NCBI GenBank assembly: GCA_964416195.1
Contig: CAYQDB010000008.1
Span: 1 to 64,000 of the forward strand
Direction of reading: 5' to 3'
DNA: 64,000 nt
Source of the DNA: CAYQDB01 sp964416195
Lineage (GTDB): Bacteria; Zixibacteria; MSB-5A5; GN15; FEB-12
The notes below the pieces were generated by a model that searched no databases, was not told where the DNA came from, and saw only the letters and a list, made by a program, of their open reading frames with translations. The position numbers and the translations under genes were made by a program. This document shows, piece after piece, positions 52,464-61,791 of this stretch (positions are counted from its first letter, which is position 1; the number at the start of each line of letters is the position of its first letter).

Positions 52464-52492
52464 ATATAACAGCGCCGATAACTGATTGTCAA
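52464..52492 (-). promoter_or_regulatory. Promoter for the PKD lipoprotein gene
   Basis: On the minus strand TTGACA (52492-52487), exactly 17 bp, then TTATAT (52469-52464), 36 bp before the start codon. One of the best sigma-70-type sites in the window. Confidence 0.7.
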
Positions 52493-52646
52493 TTGTTTAC
52501 TTGTCGGCCCTCGGCTGTGGTGTTCAATCCGGACTTCTACCTCATTATACGGATTCACGGGCCATAGGGTCCGGTGCCGATATTTAAGGAAACCATTGTT
52601 GGTGACGAATAGAGGAAAAAACAGTCATCACAACTCAGGAGGAAAT

Positions 52647-53780
52647 ATGGCGTTGCTCGTAGAGGTAATCGAATGGCTTGATCCCTCAGGCGATGAGATG
52701 ATCCACCGGATTCCACAGCAGGGGTCGTCTGATTTCAAACTGGGGGCGCAGTTGATTGTTCGGGACAGCCAGATGGCAATCTTCTTCAAGAACGGCCATG
52801 CCGCCGATTCGTTCGCCACTGGCCGCCATACCCTGTCAACATTGAACGTACCCATCCTGACCCGTCTGTTTGCCTTCCCCTTTGGTTTTAACTCGCCATT
52901 TCGGGCGGAGGTCTATTTTGTCAACCTGAAGGTGTTTACCGACCTTAAGTGGGGTACCAAACATCCCGTTACCTTTAAGGACAGCAAGCTGGGACTGATC
53001 CGGCTGCGTGGGCACGGCGCCTTTACCATGCGGATAAGCCAGCCGAGCCTCTTTTTGAACTCGATTGTAGGTCGGCAGGCTCGCTATACCAGCGCCGATA
53101 TCCAGAGTTATTTGCGGGATGTCATTATTGCGCGTCTCAACGACTTGTTGGGTGAGAAGCTGGATACAATCCTTGATCTACCTGCCATATATACAGAATT
53201 GGCAGGGCAGTTTAAAGAAACTATTGAGTCGGAATTTGAGAAGTACGGTCTGGAATTGGTCGATTTCTACATTTCTTCAATTACGCCGCCGGATGAAGTT
53301 TCCAAGATGATCGATCAACGTTCGGGCTTGGAGGCGGTAGGTGATCTCGACAACTTCCTGAAATTCGAGATGGCCAAAGGGCTTGGCTCTTCTTCGGGTC
53401 CCGGTGCGGCAGGCGCCGGCATGGGAATGGCAGCCGGAGTTGGCTTGATGGTGCCGGCGATAATGTCAAAAGTTTTCGCTCCGGAGCAAACCGAACTGAG
53501 ACGCGAGCCAGTGGCAACGGTGACCTGTCCGGTGTGCCATACAGACACCCCTGAGCAATCACGTTTCTGTTATCGCTGCGGCCATCCGATGATCCCCCAG
53601 AGCTTCTGTCCTGCATGTGGGAAAGAGCTTCCCACTGAGGCCATGTTCTGTCTTCATTGTGGTGCGAAGCTTGATGCTAAGATGAAATGCCCTCACTGTT
53701 CGGCAGAACTTGTCCCCGGCTCGAAGTTCTGTGGCGAGTGTGGTAAGCCGGTCAAGCCAGATGACGGCAATACAGAATAA
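52647..53780 (+). CDS. SPFH/Band7-type protein with three zinc ribbons (YdjI/'virion core' family)
   Basis: 377 residues from ATG 52647 behind AGGAGGAAAT. The N-terminal 260 residues match the Band_7_1/'virion core protein' SPFH family: 'ALLVEVIEWLDPSGDEMIHR', 'GSSDFKLGAQLIVRDSQMAI', 'FFKNGHAADSFATGRHTLST', 'ELVDFYISSITPPDEV'. A Gly/Ala-rich hinge is followed by three double-CxxC zinc ribbons ('CPVCHTD..FCYRCG', 'CPACGKE..FCLHCG', 'CPHCSAE..FCGECG'). B. subtilis YdjI of this type recruits the PspA-like protein in envelope stress. It overlaps the next gene by 20 bp, so the two are one unit. Confidence 0.9.
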   Translation: MALLVEVIEWLDPSGDEMIHRIPQQGSSDFKLGAQLIVRDSQMAIFFKNGHAADSFATGRHTLSTLNVPILTRLFAFPFGFNSPFRAEVYFVNLKVFTDLKWGTKHPVTFKDSKLGLIRLRGHGAFTMRISQPSLFLNSIVGRQARYTSADIQSYLRDVIIARLNDLLGEKLDTILDLPAIYTELAGQFKETIESEFEKYGLELVDFYISSITPPDEVSKMIDQRSGLEAVGDLDNFLKFEMAKGLGSSSGPGAAGAGMGMAAGVGLMVPAIMSKVFAPEQTELRREPVATVTCPVCHTDTPEQSRFCYRCGHPMIPQSFCPACGKELPTEAMFCLHCGAKLDAKMKCPHCSAELVPGSKFCGECGKPVKPDDGNTE

Positions 53781-55167
53781 GAGCGGCTTTTTCATTGGGG
53801 TCGGTTGCCCCGGGTGCGGGGGAGAACTCGAACTGGAAGAGAACTTCTCCGTACTCACCTGTTCTCATTGCGGTTCGGCATTGCGAATCGTGATGCCCGA
53901 CAGTCCGCCGGTTTTCCTGGCACAGGGGAAGGTTCCCCGGCGAGAGGCACGTTTTCATGCCGATCGGTTCCTAAAGAAGAATTCCCTTCCTCTGACCAAT
54001 TCAGGAGTCCAGATTAAGGCTCTCTGCTATCCTTACTGGAAGGTCAACGCTGTCGTTTTGAAGAAACGGAACAAAGTAGTTGAGCGCTTCGTAAGAGAGG
54101 ACAATGACCCCTACTCGGACGACGATTCCTACGAGCAGAAACGGACAGAGATATCGCTGTCGCTTTACTCCATCACTCTCGCTGCCGGTTGTCAATTTGA
54201 GGGGATTCCCTATTCTCTCGGCCTGCGCACGGGATACCTCAAAGTTGAACCCTTTGCGAGGGAAAACATAGCCGATGGCTTTGATTCATTGCCGGTGCTG
54301 GTGACCTGGCCTGAAGCCCTTGAGAAGGTCAAGATAACAGTGCAGAATATGGGTCGTATTAACTCAGCGGACTTCGGTAAGAACAAAACTGAGCTATTTG
54401 ACCCTGTTGGTTCATTGATCTACTTCCCATACTACGTGTTGGAATCGTATTCCGGGGGGCAATTCCGGCGACTGATTGTAGATGGTGTCACCGGTCGGGT
54501 ATGCGGCAATATGGGCCAGTTACCACAGGAAGATCAGATTACCCCTTTGGAAGAGCCCAACATCGAATTTGGCCAGCTTGCAGTTGAGTTCCATAGGTGC
54601 TCAAACTGCGGCGAGGATCTCCCCACGGAGCAATCGTTTGTCTATATTTGCAACAATTGCGGTGTCTTGACCATGCTTGAAAAGCAATCCTCTGTTGCTG
54701 CCGATGTTGAAGTGGCCATGGCATCTGAAAACAAAGATGACAAATTGCTTCCCTTCTGGTCATTCAGGATGTCCGGCAGGGATGCCGCCAAGGTACAGCG
54801 GCTTATGGGAGGAATCTACGGCTCAGATCGGTTGGTTGTCCCCGGTTTCAAGGCAACCCATTTTGAAGCCGCCTACCGGCTGGCCAAGAGGATGTCGGCA
54901 GCCTTCCCCGGTCTGGATATGGGGCCGGTCGAAAGGTTCGACAGGCGTTTTCTACCGGTTACTATGAAGCCGTCGGAGGCGGAGACATTGGGAAGGGCCA
55001 TAGTGTACCGTGAGGAAGTCGCCAGAAATCCCGGTTGCGCTCAGGGAGAGATCGATTTTCAAGTTGAGGAGGCGCGCCTATTCTACGCTCCTTTTCATCT
55101 AGAGCACTATTTCTATGTTGACTCAATTATGGGGGCTGTCACCTTTGAGAAAAGTTTGGTCGATTGA
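53761..55167 (+). CDS. Zinc-ribbon protein partnered with the SPFH protein
   Basis: 468 residues from ATG 53761, inside the end of the SPFH gene; the frame upstream is the SPFH ribbon in another phase. The N-terminal zinc ribbon is 'VGCPGCGG' plus 'CSHCGSA'. A long alpha/beta part ('VQIKALCYPYWKVNAVVLKK', 'SLIYFPYYVLESY') leads to a second ribbon near residues 280-310 ('CSNCGED' plus 'CNNCG'). The C-terminal region is 'LLPFWSFRMSG' and 'FHLEHYFYVDSIMG'. No membrane helix. Aromatic 'PYW' and 'FPYY' motifs recur. Family not recognised beyond the ribbons; the tight overlap says it works with the SPFH protein. Confidence 0.75.
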   Translation: MTAIQNKSGFFIGVGCPGCGGELELEENFSVLTCSHCGSALRIVMPDSPPVFLAQGKVPRREARFHADRFLKKNSLPLTNSGVQIKALCYPYWKVNAVVLKKRNKVVERFVREDNDPYSDDDSYEQKRTEISLSLYSITLAAGCQFEGIPYSLGLRTGYLKVEPFARENIADGFDSLPVLVTWPEALEKVKITVQNMGRINSADFGKNKTELFDPVGSLIYFPYYVLESYSGGQFRRLIVDGVTGRVCGNMGQLPQEDQITPLEEPNIEFGQLAVEFHRCSNCGEDLPTEQSFVYICNNCGVLTMLEKQSSVAADVEVAMASENKDDKLLPFWSFRMSGRDAAKVQRLMGGIYGSDRLVVPGFKATHFEAAYRLAKRMSAAFPGLDMGPVERFDRRFLPVTMKPSEAETLGRAIVYREEVARNPGCAQGEIDFQVEEARLFYAPFHLEHYFYVDSIMGAVTFEKSLVD

Positions 55168-55340
55168 TCGTTTTTGGAACTGATTGTTGGCGTGTCGGTT
55201 TAAGAACATAGAATGTCCACAGCAGAGATCAAATTATCTTGCCCTTGAGGTGACTTTTGCCTATGTTCGCTCTGATATTGAGATGAAAATATCCGGAAGT
55301 TGACTGGATCCTGCAAGTTGGTGAGAAAAAGAATCGTGAG

Positions 55341-55382
55341 TGGCCGCTATGCGGCGGGCGTAGGCCCGACCGTTGGCGGCCA
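55341..55382. repeat. Nested hairpin just before the propeller gene
   Basis: Outer stem TGGCCGC (55341-55347) / GCGGCCA (55376-55382); inner stem CGGGC (55355-55359) / GCCCG (55364-55368). The outer arm shares 'GTGGCCGC' with the palindromes at 43887 and 44134. It lies 21 bp before the ATG at 55404, which has no clear ribosome site. Confidence 0.55.
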
Positions 55383-55403
55383 TTTTGAAACAGGGCTTCC
55401 TCT

Positions 55404-58019
55404 ATGAGATTACTTCTGTGCATGCCTGTCGTGATGGTAATCCTTCTGCTGTTTCCGGCACTTTCCTCCGCGGAGTTGGCAGGTTTCTTTGATGAGCCGG
55501 ATACAGTCTATGCCAGCAACACGGTCATAGATATTATCGAGCACAACGGCGGGATATGGTTTGCTACTGGTGACGGGGTCAATTTCTCGCTTGATTCGGG
55601 ACGGACTTGGTTGTTGTACAACGCCTCCAATGGTCTGGTCAGCGACAACATTTCTGCAATTTACTCATTGAATGACCGCATCTGGGTAGCCTCGGCTCAT
55701 GGATTCGGTGTTGATGCCATGTCTGACGGCGTATCGTATTCCGATGATAACGGCTGGAATTGGGTTCAAATCGATTTTGGCCCTGAAGGTCTGGATATTC
55801 CCTATGTATGGGGAGGCTTCAGAACGGTTTTTGACATCACTGGCCACCATGATGCTGACTACGATATTGGCCACAGTGTGGACTGGCTCTTTTTCACCGC
55901 TTTTGCCGGAGGATTTCTGGCTTCGCAGGATAATGGTCTGAGCTGGCGGCGGGTTTTCGCCACTTTTTACGATTCTGTGAACTTTGCCAACACGTATGCA
56001 GACCCCGCTTTGGATACCCTCTGGGAGCGCAACAGGTATTTTTCCTGCGGTGCCGACACCTCCCACGTTGATTCTCTATACGTCTGGGCCGGGACTGCGA
56101 GCGGGCTTTTCCAGTATGTTTATGCCTCACCTCGCGTCAAGCCGTTTTCAAAGCAAATTACAAGTGTTTCTTTTTGCGATCAGTGCCCCGACAGCAGTTT
56201 TGTCTTCCTTGGGGGCGATAGCAGCATGACCCGCACTGCGATAGGCGGCCCTCCTTTTATTTCCCGCTTCGAAATCGACGGACTTCCCGGACCGTATATC
56301 TCTGCGGTGAAGTATTTCCACGGGAAGCTGTTTGTCGGAACAATGGATAGTGAGGATGGCGTATCGACCGGTCTGGCCGTTTCAGAAGATCAGGGTGAGA
56401 CTTATACCGACGAGTGGTCATTCCCAGATGTAGAAGGAGCTAACCGGATAATTTCTGAGTTCGCTGTTATTCGTGAGCGACTGTACCTGGCTGCGGAAGA
56501 GGCGGGGTTGTTTGTCTCCATCGATACAGGTGAGACATGGAGCCATATCTATGTGGATTCATCGGATATGACATCGGATAACAGGCGTAACGTAGTGCAC
56601 TCCCTCGATGTTCTTGCGGATACCCTTCGGGTCGGTACTGACTCCGGTCTGGTCACGCTCTACATGGATTCAGTGGGACAAATCGACTCATCACATTTTG
56701 ATGTTTTCCCTGAAGGCGACTACTGTTCTGCAAAAGTGATTCGTGTCAGGACTCAGTTGTTCTACGATTCGACGGGCATTACTTACGACTCACTGGCGGT
56801 CTGGACGGTCAACCGTCCTCTGACTGGGTCCGGCAGTCCAGTTGTGCTGCGTTCACGTGAGGAGGCTGATACGATCTTCACACCTATGCGCATAGATGAA
56901 AACAACAATGATGTCAACTTCATCGGCGATACTGCTGTGGTGGTAGGTGAAGAGGGCCTGAGATATACATGGACGGGTTTGGATTCGTGGAGCACCTATC
57001 AGGTTCATAGTGATAATGATAACATCAACGCCGACGTCATCAATGTCATGGCAATTAACGGTGACACCATCTTTATCGGAACCGACAATGGCTTTGCTAT
57101 TTCCAACGACCGGGGTGTCACGTACGATATCTTTCGAGCCAATACGGATTCGCTCTCAGCAGACTTCGTAATAAACTACACAAGTACAAATACTTCTCTC
57201 CCTCCTGTTTACTATGGTCTTACCGGCGACTTCATTCCGGCTCTGGGAGTGCAGCATATAGAGAACGAATGGGCACGGGTCTGGGTGTCGTGTCGTCCGG
57301 CCCATTCCGGTTCGGAGGGCATTTCCGTCGGTTTGGTTGTGGCGTATGATGATTCCGGCAATGTTGTCGACCGTGATTCCCCTGAGGTAGTCAGATTTGA
57401 ACGGAGTTGGGCTTCGGTGTATGGCGATGGCTTTGCATGGAATTTCGCTTTCAACGGCGATTCGGTATTTGCTGCTACAAACGGCGGGCTTTTGTTCAAT
57501 TATGGGGACACCGGTCTCACCTGGGATACAATCGAACTGGTAGATACCTCCGGAGTTCCCCTGGTTCTTCCGGGTACGCCTATATATGCTGTTGAAGTGG
57601 TTGACAACTCGCTATGGGTAGGTACCGGAGACCGCACTCTGCGCTTGAACCTGTTAGACACTTTGTTGCGCGTTGATCTTAGCCTCTATGTGGTTGACTC
57701 AGCCAGTCCGCCTGATCAGGTATATGCTTTCCCGGTGCCGTTCAGCCACTCGCAGGATTTGGGCGTTGATTTCCACTTCACTGTTGAACGGGAAGCGAGC
57801 ATTACTCTCGAAATCTATGATTTCGCCATGAATTTGGTCACCCGTGTCATTGATAATCAACTTTATCTTCCGGGTATCTATCCCGCAGCAGGTACGCAAA
57901 GAAGGACCTGGGACGGGAGGAATGACCGGAGAGACCAGGTCGCGGTGGGAATGTACTATTTCAAGGTTGAGTACTCAACTGGCGAAGCGCGCTGGGGAAA
58001 ACTGGCGGTGATACCGTGA
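55404..58019 (+). CDS. Exported beta-propeller protein with FlgD-like C-terminus
   Basis: 871 residues with a signal peptide (about 4-22, 'VMVILLLFPALSSA'). Many propeller-type blades: 'DIIEHNGGIWFATGDGVNF', 'SDNISAIYSLNDRIWVASAHGF', 'KLFVGTMDSEDG', 'LYLAAEEAGLFVS', 'TIFIGTDNGFAIS', 'SLWVGTGDRTL', often with sialidase-like 'S-x-D-x-G-x-T-W' turns ('SLDSGRTW', 'SIDTGETW'). The last 90 residues are an Ig-like FlgD/sorting-type domain ('VYAFPVPFSHSQDLG', 'TWDGRND', 'VAVGMYYFKVEY'), without the canonical 'YPNPFNP'. Followed 10 bp later by two PorV-like genes. Probably surface or secreted; ligand unknown. Confidence 0.8.
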   Translation: MRLLLCMPVVMVILLLFPALSSAELAGFFDEPDTVYASNTVIDIIEHNGGIWFATGDGVNFSLDSGRTWLLYNASNGLVSDNISAIYSLNDRIWVASAHGFGVDAMSDGVSYSDDNGWNWVQIDFGPEGLDIPYVWGGFRTVFDITGHHDADYDIGHSVDWLFFTAFAGGFLASQDNGLSWRRVFATFYDSVNFANTYADPALDTLWERNRYFSCGADTSHVDSLYVWAGTASGLFQYVYASPRVKPFSKQITSVSFCDQCPDSSFVFLGGDSSMTRTAIGGPPFISRFEIDGLPGPYISAVKYFHGKLFVGTMDSEDGVSTGLAVSEDQGETYTDEWSFPDVEGANRIISEFAVIRERLYLAAEEAGLFVSIDTGETWSHIYVDSSDMTSDNRRNVVHSLDVLADTLRVGTDSGLVTLYMDSVGQIDSSHFDVFPEGDYCSAKVIRVRTQLFYDSTGITYDSLAVWTVNRPLTGSGSPVVLRSREEADTIFTPMRIDENNNDVNFIGDTAVVVGEEGLRYTWTGLDSWSTYQVHSDNDNINADVINVMAINGDTIFIGTDNGFAISNDRGVTYDIFRANTDSLSADFVINYTSTNTSLPPVYYGLTGDFIPALGVQHIENEWARVWVSCRPAHSGSEGISVGLVVAYDDSGNVVDRDSPEVVRFERSWASVYGDGFAWNFAFNGDSVFAATNGGLLFNYGDTGLTWDTIELVDTSGVPLVLPGTPIYAVEVVDNSLWVGTGDRTLRLNLLDTLLRVDLSLYVVDSASPPDQVYAFPVPFSHSQDLGVDFHFTVEREASITLEIYDFAMNLVTRVIDNQLYLPGIYPAAGTQRRTWDGRNDRRDQVAVGMYYFKVEYSTGEARWGKLAVIP

Positions 58020-58029
58020 GGAGAGGGTG

Positions 58030-59016
58030 ATGCTGCGCCATATTTGTAGATCAGTCGTACTTATCTTTATGTTCGGCTTAACCATTCTGGCGGCTGACGG
58101 CAACGGCGGCTATGCGGGTTCCTTTTTCCAGATTCCGGTTGGAGCGCGTCCGACCGCTATGGGTGGTGCCTACCTGGCTGTCTCCGATGACGGCGCTGGT
58201 CCGCTTTTTAATCCTGCCGGTCTTACCGATCTGAAAAGACCCTTGTTCGGTTCCTCATATCGGGTACTGGCGCTGGACCGGTCTCTGGGGTACGTAACGG
58301 TCATGTTTCCCGCCCGGGGTGAGTCGGCGATCGGCGTCAACTGGTTATATGCGGGATCGGGGGACGTCACCGTGCGGGATCAAAACGGAACTGATCTCGG
58401 ACGAACGCTTAGCTTCAATAATCATGCCTTTAGCGCGCTTTTTGCCAAGAGGTTCGAAGATTACCTGTCGGCGGGACTCAAGGCGAGTTACCTACATGCC
58501 ACTTTTGCGGAGATGACCGCATTTTCTATCAGCCTCGATCTCGGAGTTATGCTGTACATCGGTCAGTTTTTCAGCCGTGAGAGCAGGGACCTCCTACCGG
58601 TGCAGGATATGCGGTTGGGATTGGTGGTAAAACACGTTGCTGCGGAATATCGCTGGAATAACCATAACTATATTGCCGAATTCAGAGATCCCGCTGCACT
58701 GAGTACCGATCAGGATGATGCCGTGCCGCTTGAAGTCGGCCTGGGAGGCTCAGCGCGCTTTTTTCAGCGTAAGTTGCTTGTGGCGACGGACGTTCGAAAA
58801 AACGTAAAGCAGGACCCGTCTTTATGCGCTGGAGCAGAGTATCTGATTGCTCCTGAGTTTGCTCTCAGGGGAGGCTTCTCGGACGGTCGGTTCACGGTTG
58901 GCACCGGCTATGTCCTGGAGATAGGCAAGCATACTCTGGCTGTAGATTACGCCTTTTCAACGGACAAGGTTGATGAAGGATCCGAACATATCTTTTCGTT
59001 TGACTTCCTGTTTTAG
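58030..59016 (+). CDS. PorV/PorQ-family outer membrane protein
   Basis: 328 residues from ATG 58030 (GAGGAGAGG upstream; a GTG one codon earlier). Signal peptide about 8-24, mature start 'GGYAGSFFQIPVGARPTAMGGAYLAVSDDGAGPLFNPAGL' region with the family pattern 'ga-R-a-x-a-M-G-g-A-y-x-A-v-a-D-D-...-NPAGL'. Beta-strand-rich barrel with a C-terminal aromatic end ('FSFDFLF'). It lies 10 bp after the propeller gene and 13 bp before a second member. Likely the outer membrane partner for display or release of the propeller protein; inferred. Confidence 0.85.
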   Translation: MLRHICRSVVLIFMFGLTILAADGNGGYAGSFFQIPVGARPTAMGGAYLAVSDDGAGPLFNPAGLTDLKRPLFGSSYRVLALDRSLGYVTVMFPARGESAIGVNWLYAGSGDVTVRDQNGTDLGRTLSFNNHAFSALFAKRFEDYLSAGLKASYLHATFAEMTAFSISLDLGVMLYIGQFFSRESRDLLPVQDMRLGLVVKHVAAEYRWNNHNYIAEFRDPAALSTDQDDAVPLEVGLGGSARFFQRKLLVATDVRKNVKQDPSLCAGAEYLIAPEFALRGGFSDGRFTVGTGYVLEIGKHTLAVDYAFSTDKVDEGSEHIFSFDFLF

Positions 59017-59029
59017 AGGCTGATACACG

Positions 59030-59929
59030 ATGCACAGCTTTATAAGAATCTGTTTTGTTGCAGCAGTTGGTCTTGTACTATCAGGTACCGCCAGCGCCGG
59101 TGACGGATTATCTATGCTCAAAAATGATCACAGCGCCCGTGCGGCAGGTATGGCCGGGGCGTTTGTTTCTATCAGTGGTGACCCGAACGCCACTGTTTAC
59201 AACCCGGCTGGCGCCACTGGTGTCGACAAATTCACCGCTTCCTTTGGACACACGTTTTTCTGGGAAAGAATCCGCATGGAGTCGGGCTACTTTGCAGCAA
59301 ACATGGCGCCGCGCATCTACATACATGGAGGCATACGTTTCGCAGCCGTAGACGAGCTGGAGGGTCGTCTGTCTCCCACTACCGAGCCGTACGGTCTGTT
59401 TGATGTTCACGACGTGTCGTTCAAGGGAGGGTTGGCGTATCAAATCTCCGAGAGAGTTGCCGCTGGTTTTTCGGCAGGGTGGTTTATTGAGAAGATTGAA
59501 GCCTGGCGGGGTTCCGCTTTTAACGTGGATGTCGGTTTGCTGGCGTCCCCCACAGATGATGTAAACATCGGCGCTTCCGTCACAAATATCGGTTCGGATT
59601 TTTACCTGGAGAAACGGGGTCTTCGGGGCTCACGAGACATATCGCTTCCGACAACCTACCGACTTGGCGGCTCCTACCGGTACAGTTCATATCTTGGGGC
59701 ACTTGATCTGGTAATCGCCGATGACAAGTTCCATCTGCATCTCGGCGCTGAGTCCCGCCCGCATGAGCTACTGGCGCTCCGCGCAGGATATATGTTCAAC
59801 TATGACACCAAGAACTTCACTGCCGGGGCGTCGTTCACAAAACGAAACATGACGGTTGGTTATGCATTTGTGCCGTTCTCAGGGAACCTTGGTTCTTCCC
59901 ACATGTTCAATTTCACCTTCAGTCTCTAA
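59030..59929 (+). CDS. PorV/PorQ-family outer membrane protein (third copy)
   Basis: 299 residues, signal peptide to about residue 23 ('SGTASAG'), then 'LKNDHSARAAGMAGAFVSISGDPNATVYNPAG', a form closer to PorQ/UPF0164. Ends with a barrel-type 'SSHMFNFTFSL'. The two neighbouring members share little beyond the N-terminal motif, so this is an old duplication. End of the propeller/PorV operon; 21 bp to the dehydrogenase gene. Confidence 0.82.
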   Translation: MHSFIRICFVAAVGLVLSGTASAGDGLSMLKNDHSARAAGMAGAFVSISGDPNATVYNPAGATGVDKFTASFGHTFFWERIRMESGYFAANMAPRIYIHGGIRFAAVDELEGRLSPTTEPYGLFDVHDVSFKGGLAYQISERVAAGFSAGWFIEKIEAWRGSAFNVDVGLLASPTDDVNIGASVTNIGSDFYLEKRGLRGSRDISLPTTYRLGGSYRYSSYLGALDLVIADDKFHLHLGAESRPHELLALRAGYMFNYDTKNFTAGASFTKRNMTVGYAFVPFSGNLGSSHMFNFTFSL

Positions 59930-59950
59930 ACAATAAGGGAGTGATTCAGT

Positions 59951-61069
59951 ATGCCTAAGTACAAGATTGCCTGGCTTCCTGGCGACGGGGTCGGCAACGA
60001 TGTCATGGAAGCAGCAAGGATAGTGCTGGATAAGATAGGTCTTGACGCTGGGTATATTCCCGGCGATATCGGCTGGGAGTTTTGGCGCACCGAAGCCAAC
60101 CCCCTGCCGAACCGCACTGTCGAACTTCTCAAGAACACTGACTGTGCTTTGTTTGGCGCTATTACTTCCAAGCCCAAAGAAGAAGCCGAACGTGAGTTGA
60201 TCCCGGGGTTGCAGGGGAAAGGGCATATCTACTCCTCGCCGATTGTACGGCTGCGTCAGGAGTTCAACCTACGCACCAATCTTCGTCCCTGCAAGGCGTA
60301 CTCAGGAAATCCGCTTAACTACAAGGACGGCATCGATATTGTCGTTTTCCGTGAAAACACCGAGGATTTGTACTCTGGCGTGGAGTTTTTCCCGTTGCCG
60401 GATGAAGTCCGCGACGCCGTAAGAAAGAACAACAAGAAGATGGCTCGCTTTGACGCTGTTCCCAGTGACGAGATTGCCGTTTCATTGCGTATCAACACCA
60501 AGAAGGGTTGTCGCGACATTGTTATGGATGCCTTTGAATTCGCGAAGAAGAACGGTCGCAAGTCTGTGACTGTTGTCGAGAAGCCCAATGTTATCAGGGA
60601 GACGTCCGGCCTGATGGTGCGCACGGCTCGAGAGATTGCGAGGATGTATCCCGGCATTGAGCTGTGGGAGACGAACATCGACGCTATGTGCATGTGGTTG
60701 GTAAAGAACCCGCTTGACTACTCAGTGCTGGTGACCACGAACATGTTTGGCGACATCGTCAGTGACCTCTGTGCGCAGCTTGTCGGCGGGTTGGGGTTTG
60801 CTGCGTCTGGTAACATTGGCGATGACTACGCTGTCTTTGAACCGACACACGGCTCTGCACCCAAATATGCCGGCCAGTACAAAGTCAACCCGATGGCGAT
60901 GCTTATTTCTGTCAAATTGATGCTCGACTGGCTTGACGAGGGCGACAAGTCGCTTTCATTGGAGAATGCAATTGCAGAGGTCATTCGAGAGGGCAAAGTC
61001 CGCACCTACGACATGGGCGGCAACAACACGACGTTAGAGGTCGCCGAAGCGGTGGCGGGGAAATTGTGA
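59951..61069 (+). CDS. Isocitrate/isopropylmalate-type dehydrogenase (NAD-IDH or homoisocitrate type)
   Basis: 372 residues of the beta-decarboxylating dehydrogenase family. 'IAWLPGDGVGNDVMEAA' start, substrate region 'SSPIVRLRQEFNLRTNLRPCKAY', 'FRENTEDLYSGVEF', 'VVEKPNVIRETSG', and the signature 'NMFGDIVSDLCAQLVGGLG' followed by 'EPTHGSAPKYAG'. 'ENTEDLY' and length fit NAD(P)-dependent isocitrate dehydrogenase, or homoisocitrate dehydrogenase, better than LeuB. No other TCA or leucine genes are adjacent. Substrate not fixed by sequence alone. Confidence 0.9.
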   Translation: MPKYKIAWLPGDGVGNDVMEAARIVLDKIGLDAGYIPGDIGWEFWRTEANPLPNRTVELLKNTDCALFGAITSKPKEEAERELIPGLQGKGHIYSSPIVRLRQEFNLRTNLRPCKAYSGNPLNYKDGIDIVVFRENTEDLYSGVEFFPLPDEVRDAVRKNNKKMARFDAVPSDEIAVSLRINTKKGCRDIVMDAFEFAKKNGRKSVTVVEKPNVIRETSGLMVRTAREIARMYPGIELWETNIDAMCMWLVKNPLDYSVLVTTNMFGDIVSDLCAQLVGGLGFAASGNIGDDYAVFEPTHGSAPKYAGQYKVNPMAMLISVKLMLDWLDEGDKSLSLENAIAEVIREGKVRTYDMGGNNTTLEVAEAVAGKL

Positions 61070-61155
61070 GATGCTGTAAATCCTCTTGACTTTAAGGCAG
61101 CTTAGCAGTTGCTTCAAGCAAAGAGGTGGTTGAAGCACAATGGAGGGTTCAAATC

Positions 61156-61791
61156 ATGGCGAAATATCCGCCCTATATGAATGCGTACGGCAAGATCAGA
61201 GCTATCTTTGACGCTATTCGCTCAGCTGAGGTACCTGATAGGTTCACATATGATTTTCTTGAAACTTATCTGGAATTCAAGTCCTCGAGCGACAAAGCAA
61301 TCATATCATTGTTGAAGGGTCTAGGCTTACTCACTCAGGATGGTGTCCCAACGCAAGATTATAAAGACTTCCGACACAAAGTTCATGGCCCAGCCGTCCT
61401 TGCGAGAGCTATCAAGAGGGCATACAAGGATCTCTTTTTGTCGAATGAGTTCGCTTACAAACTGTCTCGGGATGATGTTGAAGAAAAAGTGAGAACCCGA
61501 ACAGGAGCAAAGGAAGGTTCAGTCACGGTTGCATCTGTCGCTGGGACATTTGACGAATTGTGCAGGATGGCTGAGTTTGAGGGAGCTAAGCCGGAAAACG
61601 ACAAAGGTGCAGAGAAGGATGCTGAAAAAGGAAAGGCAGAAGAGAAACCCGAGAAACCTACCAAGGGTAAGTCGATAGACAGTCGCCTTGGCCTTGCCTA
61701 CACGATAAATCTCAATTTACCACCAACAACTAACATTGAAGTCTTTAACGCGATATTCAAGAGTTTGAAGGAGCACTTGCTAAGTGAATAA
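61156..61791 (+). CDS. DUF5343-family protein, likely partner of the HEPN protein
   Basis: 211 residues from ATG 61156 (GGAGGG 8 bp upstream; an earlier GTG/TTG adds 10 unlike residues). Residues 1-140 match DUF5343: 'YMNAYGKIRAIFDAIRSAEVPDRF', 'SSSDKAIISLLKGLGLLTQDGVPTQDY', 'LARAIKRAYKDLF'. A highly charged linker (145-175, Lys/Glu/Asp) follows, then 'LAYTINLNLPPTTNIEVFNA' and 'IFKSLKEHLL', a C-terminal strand-helix module that recurs in DUF5343 proteins. The next gene (HEPN) overlaps it by 8 bp. DNA is visibly AT-richer than the neighbours (26 of 60 G+C in 61441-61500). Function unknown; a defence or toxin-antitoxin role is suggested by the partner. Confidence 0.75.
   Translation: MAKYPPYMNAYGKIRAIFDAIRSAEVPDRFTYDFLETYLEFKSSSDKAIISLLKGLGLLTQDGVPTQDYKDFRHKVHGPAVLARAIKRAYKDLFLSNEFAYKLSRDDVEEKVRTRTGAKEGSVTVASVAGTFDELCRMAEFEGAKPENDKGAEKDAEKGKAEEKPEKPTKGKSIDSRLGLAYTINLNLPPTTNIEVFNAIFKSLKEHLLSE

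Noticed and set aside
60319..60693. 124-codon antisense frame in the dehydrogenase gene
   Set aside because: Shadow of a conserved enzyme; no start signal.
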